DNA from: CALMZY01 sp052033915
Lineage (GTDB): Bacteria > Verrucomicrobiota > Kiritimatiellia > CAIQIC01 > JAGNIJ01
Direction: 5' to 3'
NCBI GenBank assembly: GCA_052033915.1
Contig: JBPOJF010000022.1
Location: 1 to 34,013 of the forward strand
Length of the DNA stretch: 34,013 nucleotides
The notes under the pieces were generated by a model that did not search any database, was not told the origin of the DNA, and saw only the letters and a program-made list of their open reading frames with translations. Below, in pieces: positions 6,989 to 14,806 of this stretch; position 1 is the first letter of the stretch, and each line of letters opens with the position of its first letter. A program made the translations under genes and the position numbers.

Positions 6989-8110
6989 ATGGCCGGGCTT
7001 TATATCCATGTGCCGTTCTGCGTTCGCAAGTGCCGGTATTGCGACTTCTATTCCGCGCCGGCGGCGGACGGGGCGTTGCGGGCGCGCTTCCTTCGAGCGC
7101 TGGACATCGAACTCGGCTCTCTGCCGCAAGGATTCGCTCCCCAAACCCTCTTCATCGGCGGCGGCACGCCGACGTTCCTGTCCGCGGCGGAACTTCGGCG
7201 GTTGTTCGATTCGGTGAAGCGCCGCGTTGACCTCGGCCAGGCGACCGAGTGGTCATGCGAGGCGAACCCGGGCACGCTGGATGGGGAAAAGGCCGCGCTT
7301 CTGCGCGAGGCCGGTGTGAACCGCGCGTCGCTCGGCGTGCAGTCGTTCGATCCGTCGAATCTGGCGTTCCTCGGCCGCATTCACTCGTCAACGGAGGCAA
7401 AAGACGCGTATCGACTCCTGCGCGCCGCGGGATTCGAGAACGTCAATGTGGACCTGATGTACGGCATTCCGGGTTCGTCGCGCGAGATTCTGGAGCGCGA
7501 TCTTGCGCTCGTCGTGAATCTCGATCCGGAACATGTCGCCTGTTACGGCCTGATGTTCGAGATGGGGACGGAGCTTGCGCGGCTTCGCGAGGCGGGGTCC
7601 GTGGCGGAAGTGGAGGACGAAGAGGAGTTTGAGCAGTACCGACTGATCCGGGAAACACTCGCCGCCGCCGGGTATGTGCATTACGAGATTTCGAATTTCG
7701 CGAAGCCGGGCCGCGCGTGTCGGCATAACCTGCTGTACTGGAGCGGCGGCGACTACATCGGCTGCGGCCCGGCGGCGCACTCGCACTGGGACGGGCTGCG
7801 CTACGGGAATACGGGGAATATGGAATTCTACAGTGAGGCGGTTCTGACCGGCAAGTCGCCGCGCGATTTCGAGGAGCGATTGGAGCCGGAAGCCAAGGCC
7901 CGCGAGACGCTCGTCATGGGGCTGCGGCGGCTCGACGGCGTCTCGCGCGGCGAGTTCCGCGAGAAGACGGGCTTTGACTACCGGGCGTTGCGCGGCAGCG
8001 AGATCGACCGGCTGGTCCGCATGGACCTGCTGGAAGAGCGCGACGGCTTCCTTCGCCTGACGGAGAAAAGCCTGTTTGTCAGCGACGCGGTTTTCAGGGA
8101 ACTCGTTTGA
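6989..8110 (+). CDS. hemW: HemW-like radical SAM protein
   Basis: HemW is a radical SAM protein related to coproporphyrinogen III dehydrogenase HemN and implicated in heme trafficking. The 373-residue product starts with the typical AGLYIHVPFC and has the cluster motif CVRKCRYC (Cys11, 15, 18). It also has FIGGGTPTFL, SCEANPGTL, VNRASLGVQSFD and VDLMYGIPG, and a C-terminal HemN-type domain. Its length matches HemW. The motif is CX3CX2C, without the extra cysteine that marks true HemN. ATG 6989 is placed at the conserved N-terminus, 6 nt after a palindromic repeat, and lacks a clear ribosome binding site. The longer upstream frame overlaps the repeat and the opposite gene. Confidence 0.92.
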   Translation: MAGLYIHVPFCVRKCRYCDFYSAPAADGALRARFLRALDIELGSLPQGFAPQTLFIGGGTPTFLSAAELRRLFDSVKRRVDLGQATEWSCEANPGTLDGEKAALLREAGVNRASLGVQSFDPSNLAFLGRIHSSTEAKDAYRLLRAAGFENVNVDLMYGIPGSSREILERDLALVVNLDPEHVACYGLMFEMGTELARLREAGSVAEVEDEEEFEQYRLIRETLAAAGYVHYEISNFAKPGRACRHNLLYWSGGDYIGCGPAAHSHWDGLRYGNTGNMEFYSEAVLTGKSPRDFEERLEPEAKARETLVMGLRRLDGVSRGEFREKTGFDYRALRGSEIDRLVRMDLLEERDGFLRLTEKSLFVSDAVFRELV

Positions 8111-8165
8111 GCCTTGAACCTTTCTGCGCTACCCTGTGTCTGAATACAGGGTGCGGAGAACAGGC

Positions 8166-8798
8166 GTGAACGATATTATCCTACAGCCGCTTCTGGCCGG
8201 GCTTTCCATGGGGCTTTTCTGCACCACGTCGTGCCTGCCGTTCATCGCGCCGTATCTCGTGGCGGAACAACGCGACGCGCGCGCGACGGCCGGAATCCTG
8301 CTCCAGTTCATTCTCGGCCGCCTCGGCGGCTACATTCTTTTCGGCGCGTTTTTCGGCTGGCTCGGCGAGCGGCTGACGGGCGCGGCGTTCCATCTCTTTA
8401 CGCTCGTTGCTCTCGTGCTCCTGTCGCTCCTCCTGATTCTCTACGCGGTCGGCCTGATGAAGCCGTCGTGGTCGGTTTGCGGGATGAATTCGTGGCCGCG
8501 CCGGCGGGCGCCGTTGCTCATGGGCTTCCTGATGGGGATAAACATCTGTCCGCCGTTCCTCCTGTCCGTGGCGTACGTGTTCACGCTGCACAGCGCGCTC
8601 AAGGGCATCGTCTATTTCCTCGTCTTTTTCGCGGCGACAACTTTGTACTTTCTGCCGCTTTTCTTTCTCGGGTTCCTGAGTAAACTGAATGAGTTCCGTG
8701 CGGTCGCGCGAGTCAGCGCCGTGCTGGTCGGCCTTCTGTTCCTGGCCTACGGGGGCTACGCGCTGTGCCGCAGAATTCCGATGGTCCATGTGCCATGA
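8166..8798 (+). CDS. DsbD/TauE-like six-helix membrane protein
   Basis: This 210-residue protein has about six membrane helices. Helix 1 contains FCTTSCLPFIAPYL and helix 4 contains GINICPPF. The paired Cys-Pro motifs in helices 1 and 4 resemble the redox-active membrane cysteines of DsbD/CcdA proteins, which carry electrons across the inner membrane. The fold is also annotated as sulfite exporter TauE/SafE or DsbD_2. I chose GTG 8166, with GGAG seven bases upstream; GTG 8136 in the same frame is an alternative. Its stop overlaps the start of the radical SAM gene by 4 nt (ATGA), which indicates coupled translation. Supplying electrons to that enzyme is an attractive inference, not shown. Confidence 0.8.
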   Translation: MNDIILQPLLAGLSMGLFCTTSCLPFIAPYLVAEQRDARATAGILLQFILGRLGGYILFGAFFGWLGERLTGAAFHLFTLVALVLLSLLLILYAVGLMKPSWSVCGMNSWPRRRAPLLMGFLMGINICPPFLLSVAYVFTLHSALKGIVYFLVFFAATTLYFLPLFFLGFLSKLNEFRAVARVSAVLVGLLFLAYGGYALCRRIPMVHVP

Positions 8799-9919
8799 TG
8801 AAAAAAGTGTCGGCAGCTCTTTTTCTGGTTCTTGTCGTCGGGGCGGCGGGGTTCATCGTCTATTCCCGTGAAAAGGGGTCGGCGCCTGCCGCGCCGCCGC
8901 CGCCGGCCGGCGGCGCGCATCCCGCCATGTATTATGAGAAGCGGCCGGGCGGCAGGGTCCTCTGTGTTCTTTGTCCGAACAGTTGCCGGTTGTCCGAAGG
9001 CCAGATCGGCATGTGCCGCTCGCGGAAGAATGTGAACGGCGAATTGGTTTCGCTCGTTTACGGCCGGATCGCGTCCGCGCATGTGGACCCGATCGAGAAA
9101 AAGCCGTTCTTCCACGTTCTCCCCGGCACCAAGGCGTTTTCCATCGCCACGCCGGGCTGCAACATGCGCTGCCTGTTCTGCCAGAATTGGGAAATTTCGC
9201 AGGCGTTCCCGTGGGAGGTGGATACGCGGCAGGCGACGCCCGAGCAGGTGGTTGAGGAGGCGATCCGGACCGGGTGCCGATCGATCGCGTTCACCTACAC
9301 CGAGCCGATCATTTACTACGAATACGTCCTCGACATCGCAAAGCTGGCGAAACAGAAGGGTCTCAAGACTGTCGTGGTCAGCAACGGCTTCATCAGCCCG
9401 GAGCCGCTTCGTGAATTGCTGAAATATATCGACGCGTACAAGGTGGACCTCAAGGCGTTCAACGAGCCGTTCTACCAGGAGCTGACCGGCGGCAATCTGG
9501 ATACGGTTTTGCAGTCCATGAAGATCATCAGGCAGCAGGGCGTGTGGCTGGAGATCGTCACTCTGCTGGTCCCGGGCAAGAACGACAGTGACGACGAAAT
9601 CCGCGCCCTCGCGAACTGGATTCACAAGAATCTCGGCGACGATGTGCCGCTGCATTTCTCGCGCTTTCACCCGATGCACAAATTGCAGAACCTGCCGCCG
9701 ACTCCTGTGGATCGGGTCGCGCGCGCGCGGCAGATTGCGATGGAGGCGGGGTTGAAGTACGTGTACACAGGCAACATCGCGGATCCGGCAGGCGAGTCCA
9801 CCTATTCGCCGAAGACGGGGCAGGCGGCCATCGAGCGGCGCGGTTACTTTGTGGTCAAGAACAGCCTGACGAACGGCATCGCGCCGGACGGCGAGAGGAT
9901 TCCGGGTGTGTGGGAGTGA
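8795..9919 (+). CDS. AmmeMemoRadiSam-system radical SAM enzyme, membrane anchored
   Basis: The 374-residue protein matches the radical SAM member of the uncharacterised AmmeMemoRadiSam system, a relative of pyruvate formate-lyase activating enzymes. It has HPAMYYEK, then a cysteine-rich segment (Cys57, 60, 64, 74), then YGRIASAHVDPIEKKPFFH and the cluster motif GCNMRCLFCQNW (Cys122, 126, 129). Further on are FTYTEPIIYYEY and a C-terminal HFSRFHPMHKL block. Unusually for a cytosolic-type enzyme, residues 3-24 form a KK-started hydrophobic helix followed by an Ala/Pro linker, which suggests a signal anchor. The start at ATG 8795 (or the adjacent 8798) overlaps the upstream stop. The MEMO-AMMECR1 fusion starts 3 nt after its stop. 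Confidence 0.9.
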   Translation: MMKKVSAALFLVLVVGAAGFIVYSREKGSAPAAPPPPAGGAHPAMYYEKRPGGRVLCVLCPNSCRLSEGQIGMCRSRKNVNGELVSLVYGRIASAHVDPIEKKPFFHVLPGTKAFSIATPGCNMRCLFCQNWEISQAFPWEVDTRQATPEQVVEEAIRTGCRSIAFTYTEPIIYYEYVLDIAKLAKQKGLKTVVVSNGFISPEPLRELLKYIDAYKVDLKAFNEPFYQELTGGNLDTVLQSMKIIRQQGVWLEIVTLLVPGKNDSDDEIRALANWIHKNLGDDVPLHFSRFHPMHKLQNLPPTPVDRVARARQIAMEAGLKYVYTGNIADPAGESTYSPKTGQAAIERRGYFVVKNSLTNGIAPDGERIPGVWE

Positions 9920-9921
9920 GC

Positions 9922-11631
9922 ATGAAAACGACAAAGCCGGTAAACCACGAAATACACGAAAGATGCGAAAACAGAAAAGATCGAACGCAACGTCCGCAAA
10001 GCGAAGACGCAAAGATACGCAAAGGGGCTAGGCGGGCTTCGCCCTGCAAGGAAGAGTTGCCCTCTCTTTCCGTTAACCTCCACTCCATTGCCCCTCTTCG
10101 CGATTTCTGCGCCTTTGCGTTGAGTTCCTTCCGTTCGATTTCGTGTCTTTTGTGTGTTTCGTGGTTCTTTCTCTTTCCGTTGATGACCGGTTGTTACGCG
10201 GAGAATGTCCGCGAACCCGCGGTCGCGGGAGCGTTTTATCCGGCCGAGCCGGAGCCGCTTTCGAAGATGATCGACGGGTTTCTCGCGCAGGCGAATCTTC
10301 CGGCGGTCCCGGGCGATATCCGCGCGCTCGTCGTGCCGCACGCGGGCTACATTTATTCGGCGCCCGTCGCCGCGTTCGCGTACAAGGCGATTGCGGACAA
10401 GCCGTTCAAGACGGTGGTCCTGATCGGCAACAGCCACCGCGAGGGCTACGACGGCGCGGCGGTGTATTCTCGCGGCCGGTTCAAGACGCCGCTGGGCGAG
10501 GTGGAGATCGACGCGGAGCTGGCCGAACGGCTGGTGGCCGCGAATCCGAAAATTTTTTTCCGCGAGAGCCCGCATGCCAAGGAACATTCGCTGGAGGTGC
10601 AGATTCCGTTCCTTCAGAAAGTGCTCGGTCCGTTTAAGCTGGTGCCGATCCTGCTCGGAACGGAGTCGCGGGAAGCGGCGGACATCCTCGGAGACGCGCT
10701 CGCGGCAAATGCCGGGCCGGACGTCCTGGTGGCGGCCAGCACCGACATGTCGCATTACCCGCCTTACGACTACGCGAACTTTGCCGACGGGAAGGTGGCG
10801 AACGCCATCGCGGCCGGGGACGAGGATGCGTTGGAGCAGATCATCCGCCAGTTGCAGACGATGGGCGTGCCGAACGCGGCCACGTTCTTGTGCGGCGAGG
10901 GAGCGGTCAAAGCCGTCATGCGCTACGCGAACCGGGTCGGCGCGGGGAAGGGGACCTTGTTGAAATACGCGAACTCCGGCGACACGGCGGGTTCGAAGGA
11001 CGGCGTGGTTGGGTATTGCGCGATCACATTTTCGGTCGAAGGAGGAACCCATATGCCCGCGAAGCAAAACAAGGACGAGGAAGTCCTGAACCAGGCAGAG
11101 CAGGAAGAACTTTTGAAGCTCGCGAAGATGACCGTGGAGTCGGTCGTGAAGACGGGCCGGAAGCCGGACTACACCAACACCCTTTCGGGGCTGGAGCGGA
11201 AGCTCGGAGCGTTTGTCACGTTGAGGGAACAGGGCGAACTTCGCGGCTGTATCGGCCGGTTTGAGCCGGACATCCCGATTTACAAGGTGGTCATGGAAAT
11301 GGCGATTGCCGCCGCGACGCAGGACTACCGTTTTCCGCCGGTATCGGAGAAGGAATTGGACAAGTTGCAATACGAGATATCCGTGCTCAGCCCGCTCCGC
11401 AAGGTCGCGAGTTGGAAAGAGATCGAAATCGGCAAACATGGTGTGGAAGTTTCGCGCGGTATGCGGCGCGGCGTGTTCCTGCCGCAGGTCGCGATGGAGA
11501 CCGGCTGGGACCTCGAGACGTTCATGAATAACCTCTGCGCGCACAAGGCCGGCCTGCCCGAGGACGCGTGGAAGGATCCGAAAACGGATCTCTTTGTGTT
11601 CACCGCGCAGGTGTTCGGAGCCGAAGAGTAG
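9922..11631 (+). CDS. MEMO-AMMECR1 fusion protein (AmmeMemoRadiSam proteins B and A)
   Basis: The MEMO domain begins near EPAVAGAFYPAE (about residue 95). It keeps the family's metal-site residues: PHAGY, GNSHREGYDG, STDMSHYPPYDYA and CGEGAVKAV. The C-terminal AMMECR1 domain has LRGCIGRFEP and FMNNLCAHKAGLP. Both families are of unknown biochemical role, and the two are often linked to a radical SAM enzyme. ATG 9922 has GGGAG upstream and sits 3 nt after the radical SAM stop. From there about 80 residues are encoded by a long palindromic repeat, ending in a hydrophobic stretch and LMTGC (Cys91), which resembles a lipobox. ATG 10183 or TTG 10180 are alternative starts with no ribosome binding site. 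An internal ATG 11053 with a perfect GGAGG lies at the domain junction. Confidence 0.9.
   Translation: MKTTKPVNHEIHERCENRKDRTQRPQSEDAKIRKGARRASPCKEELPSLSVNLHSIAPLRDFCAFALSSFRSISCLLCVSWFFLFPLMTGCYAENVREPAVAGAFYPAEPEPLSKMIDGFLAQANLPAVPGDIRALVVPHAGYIYSAPVAAFAYKAIADKPFKTVVLIGNSHREGYDGAAVYSRGRFKTPLGEVEIDAELAERLVAANPKIFFRESPHAKEHSLEVQIPFLQKVLGPFKLVPILLGTESREAADILGDALAANAGPDVLVAASTDMSHYPPYDYANFADGKVANAIAAGDEDALEQIIRQLQTMGVPNAATFLCGEGAVKAVMRYANRVGAGKGTLLKYANSGDTAGSKDGVVGYCAITFSVEGGTHMPAKQNKDEEVLNQAEQEELLKLAKMTVESVVKTGRKPDYTNTLSGLERKLGAFVTLREQGELRGCIGRFEPDIPIYKVVMEMAIAAATQDYRFPPVSEKELDKLQYEISVLSPLRKVASWKEIEIGKHGVEVSRGMRRGVFLPQVAMETGWDLETFMNNLCAHKAGLPEDAWKDPKTDLFVFTAQVFGAEE
9943..10166. repeat. Long nested palindromic repeat within the 5' end of the MEMO fusion gene
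   Basis: The outer arms are AACCACGAAATACACGAAAG (from 9943) and TGTGTTTCGTGGTT (to 10166). The inner arms are runs of a GACGCAAAGATACGCAAAGG-type unit (about 9990-10026) facing GCGCCTTTGCGTTGAG (about 10109-10124). The core has a GGCGGGCTTCGCCC hairpin (10032-10045). Two repeat families are thus nested. The reading frame from ATG 9922 stays open through all 224 bp. Confidence 0.85.
11041..11055 (+). promoter_or_regulatory. Internal ribosome binding site and ATG at the MEMO/AMMECR1 junction
   Basis: GGAGG (11041-11045), a 7-nt spacer and ATG (11053-11055) lie in the frame of the fusion, exactly in the linker between the two domains. This is the best-looking translation start in the operon. 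It could yield a separate AMMECR1 protein of about 192 residues, or be a relic of two formerly separate genes. Confidence 0.55.
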
Positions 11632-11660
11632 ACTCCTCGCCCCGTCCTGAAGGATACTTC

Positions 11661-11700
11661 GTCCTCAATCATTGTCTTTCGAGGTCGAGGACGAGGACGA
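11661..11700. repeat. Inverted repeat with GAGGACGA motif
   Basis: GTCCTC near 11661 faces GAGGACGAGGACGA ending at 11700, in the gap between two convergent genes. A similar inverted motif occurs at 33216-33247 and a single arm near 30021-30031, suggesting a further small repeat family. Confidence 0.4.
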
Positions 11701-11723
11701 TTCAAGACGGGCGGGGGTGAGGG

Positions 11724-13964
11724 TCAGTTGCGTGTCGCGGCGATCGTCGCCACCATCGTGTTCAGCGCCGCCAGCGCGACCATCGTTCCCGGGATGCCGA
11801 GCACCGGCAGCATCCACACGCCCGCTCCCAGCGCGCCGACGCACGAACCTGCCAGGTCCATCGCGTAGATCACTCCTGTTTTACGCGGGTCGCCCGCGTG
11901 GCGTTCGAGGTAGAGCTTGTTCGCGACCGGGAATTCGAACCCGACCAGCGCGCCGACGGCTGCCGCCAGCAGAAGGAAGATCAATTCGATGGCGGCGGAG
12001 TATTCTACGGAGGTCGCGGCCAGGAATTGCGCGATGAAAATGAAGGCAAGACAGTACGCCGCGATCCCTCCGTGGAGCAGGGCCAGGCTGTGTCGGTGTT
12101 CGCGTTCGAGCATATGTGTTGCCGCCCAGGTTCCGATGCCCATGCCGAGCATCAGTCCGGCGATGATGAGCGACAGACGGTAGTAGAGATAGCCGTAGAA
12201 CACCTGGAACGCGAGGATGATGACCACTTCGCACACCATGAGCGAGAAGGCGCCCGTGCCCATGGCAAGCGCCGGGAGGCGAGCGGCGCTTCTTCGGCGC
12301 GCGCCGTAGATCAACGCGCCGATCAATACGGCGGAAACGGCGATCCAACCGGCCGATACCCGGCTCGTTCCCGCGGCGATGCGGGCGAGGTGGGGATGGA
12401 AGGAGCTGATCCAGTACACGAGGCTGTAGAAACAGGCGATGGGTTTTCCGTCGCGGTTGATCTGCGCCGTCGCGTTTTCCTGGAACGCCCGTAAGACTTG
12501 CGGAATCCGGTCGGTGGTTAATCGGTAGTGAATATACGGTTCTGTGACGTAGCGGGTCTCGACGCCTCGCTGCGCGAGACGTTCCTTGAGGAGCGCCGGC
12601 CGGTGCCGGGACGCGATGAAGAGAATTTCGTATTCCGGCAGAAGGGTCACGTGGGGGAACACCGCCTGGAGCGAACGGAAAACGGACGCGCCCAGATCCT
12701 CCAGTTCACGGCTGAGATAGTCCGGCGAGAACGCCAGTTTCGTGGAGAGGAGTCCGTCGGGGGTCAGTTGGGAGAGGGCTTCCGCGAAGAACTCCTTCGT
12801 GAAATAGCGGTTGATCAACGCGGTGCCGGGGTTGGGGAGGTTGACGATGATCACGTCGTACAACGGCTCCGTCGCCGCCCGCCGTTTCAGGAAAAAGCGC
12901 CCGTCCGCGGCCGTGACCCGCACGCGCGGATCGGCGAACACGCGATCGAGGTCGGCCGGCAGGTAGGCGCGCGCCAGGCGGATCAGTTCCGGGTCGAGTT
13001 CGACATAGTCCACGCGGTCCGGGTTGTGCTTCAGGATTTCAGCCAGCGCGCCGTTGAACCCGTTTCCGATCAACAGAACGGTTTTCGGGGCTTGATGGAA
13101 CAGCATCGGAAAATGGACCGTGTACTCGTTGGCCATTTCGCCCCGGTCCGCCGCGAGGAACAGTCCGTTTTCGAAGAAGTTATATTGTTCCGCGTCCCGG
13201 GTGACCGCGAGATTTCCGTAGATCGAGTTACGGGATTCGAGGAGGTTTTGCCCTGGAAAGCGGAAGCGGGCGGTCCGCTCGTTGATCGGGCGCGCGAGCA
13301 GGAAAATGACAGCCGTCAGCGTTGAGACGGCGATCAGGGTGAGGCGTGCGGCGAGCGTGCGGTTGCGGGGCAACGCGCAAATGAAGGTGCCTGCGAAGAC
13401 GTTCAGCCACGCGAGGAAGGCGATGACGACGAACTCGTTTGCCGTAATGAAAAAGCAGCCGAACAGGATCCCGCCGATGACGAAACCCAGCGTTTCGTAG
13501 ACATACCCCTCGCCGAGGATGCGATCCAGTTTCGGTCGGTCCTTCAAAGATTCCCAGGCGCGGGCCGCGATGACGAACTGCGCGCCCAGCAGCAGGCACA
13601 GGGGTGCGAGCGCGAACAGCGAGAAAGCCAGCGACGGCAGGAGGTCGGGGATGACGCCCGGCACGGCGCCCACGGCCGGCCGGCTGCATCGCGCGAGGAC
13701 GATGTTAACGGGCAGAAGAACGGTGATGGCGATGTGACAGCCGATCAGCCGGCGGGCGGGGCGGGTGGTCCCGAGGGCCCATCGGCCTGCTGCCAGCGAG
13801 CCCAGTCCGACCCAGAGGAACCAGGCGAAAAGAATCCAGCCGATGAAGAACTCGTTCCCGTAGAAGACGGTCATCAACTCCCGGATCAGCATGACCTGGC
13901 CGATCAGCGATGTGATGCCGAGGGTGGCGAATGAGAAAGCCAGCGCCCGTTTCATGGCGTTCAT
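11724..13964 (-). CDS. Membrane-embedded spermidine-synthase-like protein
   Basis: The 746-residue protein has three parts. The N-terminal part (about residues 1-240) holds several membrane helices. A central methyltransferase-fold domain of spermidine synthase type runs about 250-500, with NSIYGNLAVT, VLLIGNGFNG, YVELDPELIRLAR, AADGRFFL and DVIIVNLPNPG. The C-terminal part (about 550-746) again has membrane helices. This matches proteins annotated as fused MFS/spermidine synthase. The usual acidic (D)xxDP catalytic signature of aminopropyltransferases reads NLPNP, so classical spermidine synthesis is doubtful. ATG 13964 and 13955 are both possible starts, with no clear ribosome binding site. 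It converges on the MEMO fusion gene and lies 34 nt downstream of the PhoD-like gene. Confidence 0.85.
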   Translation of the reverse strand: MNAMKRALAFSFATLGITSLIGQVMLIRELMTVFYGNEFFIGWILFAWFLWVGLGSLAAGRWALGTTRPARRLIGCHIAITVLLPVNIVLARCSRPAVGAVPGVIPDLLPSLAFSLFALAPLCLLLGAQFVIAARAWESLKDRPKLDRILGEGYVYETLGFVIGGILFGCFFITANEFVVIAFLAWLNVFAGTFICALPRNRTLAARLTLIAVSTLTAVIFLLARPINERTARFRFPGQNLLESRNSIYGNLAVTRDAEQYNFFENGLFLAADRGEMANEYTVHFPMLFHQAPKTVLLIGNGFNGALAEILKHNPDRVDYVELDPELIRLARAYLPADLDRVFADPRVRVTAADGRFFLKRRAATEPLYDVIIVNLPNPGTALINRYFTKEFFAEALSQLTPDGLLSTKLAFSPDYLSRELEDLGASVFRSLQAVFPHVTLLPEYEILFIASRHRPALLKERLAQRGVETRYVTEPYIHYRLTTDRIPQVLRAFQENATAQINRDGKPIACFYSLVYWISSFHPHLARIAAGTSRVSAGWIAVSAVLIGALIYGARRRSAARLPALAMGTGAFSLMVCEVVIILAFQVFYGYLYYRLSLIIAGLMLGMGIGTWAATHMLEREHRHSLALLHGGIAAYCLAFIFIAQFLAATSVEYSAAIELIFLLLAAAVGALVGFEFPVANKLYLERHAGDPRKTGVIYAMDLAGSCVGALGAGVWMLPVLGIPGTMVALAALNTMVATIAATRN

Positions 13965-13998
13965 TGTAGCGGGTCTGCGCCGCCGCTGAGAATGCTTA

Positions 13999-14802
13999 TT
14001 ATGGGGCCGGGAACAACTCCTGGAGAGACTCGAGGGTGGTCGTGTGTTGGATTTGCGGACGGCCCGTTTCGTCCAGGATTTCGAGTGTGATGACGGGGTC
14101 CTGAGTCTCCCAATCAATGGTGATCAATCCGAAGTTGTTCTCTCGAACCGCCGGACTGATTCCATGTCGGTTGATTTCAGCGACCGGCTCCTCTGTTTTC
14201 ATGTTCATCGGGCTGGAGGTCAGGTCGTAGAGAGGATAGATCGCGAGGCCTCTCACGGCCGAAAGCTCGGCATGATCGGCGCCGCCGCTGATGAACAGGA
14301 TGCCGTCGGCTTCCGTGTCGCTGATCATGTCGAACATCATCGCGCGTTCGTGCGGCCAATCCGCCCATTTTTCTCCCCGGCGATCTTCCGACAGCACCGG
14401 AAGGCTGGAGGCGACCACCCGGAGTTGTGCCGGCCGGCGGAGCTGCTCCCGGAACCATGTCCATTGTTCGGTCCCCAGCAGCGCGCCGAAACTCGGTGGT
14501 TCGCGACGGGTCACGGTGTCCAGCACAATGATCTGGACCCGTTTTCCGTGCGGACCGAATATCCGCGCCTCGTGACCTTGCGCTCGCCACATCGGCGGGT
14601 TGGTCCCGCCGACCGCGTTCGTGCCGGTGACGTTGAGCAGGATGAACTGCTGGGGCGCCGAGTCCCTGACGGCGGCCCAGACGGGCTGCGGCTTGTCCGT
14701 GTTCAAGCCCGATCCGAACGCGATCCGAGAGAGCAGATTGGTATCCTCGGCCGTGGCGGTGAATCCGGCCAGCGTGAACAGAAGGATCAGGAGCCTTCTC
14801 AT
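13999..14802 (-). CDS. Degenerate PhoD-like (alkaline phosphatase D family) secreted protein
   Basis: The 267-residue product has a signal peptide (MRRLLILLFTLAGFTATA). Its C-terminal half resembles PhoD phosphatases: a VLDTVTRREPPSFGALLGTEQWTWFREQL block, then LPVLSEDRRGEKW, ERAMMFDMI and ILFISGGADHAEL. The N-terminal half of the catalytic domain is shortened. FGSC reads FGSG, and the metal motif expected near GDNIY is replaced by ILLNVTG, so metal binding looks impaired. It is probably a periplasmic protein with a changed role or a decaying enzyme. ATG 14802 starts 4 nt after the stop of the upstream membrane protein gene, indicating coupling. Confidence 0.6.
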   Translation of the reverse strand: MRRLLILLFTLAGFTATAEDTNLLSRIAFGSGLNTDKPQPVWAAVRDSAPQQFILLNVTGTNAVGGTNPPMWRAQGHEARIFGPHGKRVQIIVLDTVTRREPPSFGALLGTEQWTWFREQLRRPAQLRVVASSLPVLSEDRRGEKWADWPHERAMMFDMISDTEADGILFISGGADHAELSAVRGLAIYPLYDLTSSPMNMKTEEPVAEINRHGISPAVRENNFGLITIDWETQDPVITLEILDETGRPQIQHTTTLESLQELFPAP

Positions 14803-14806
14803 GGGA

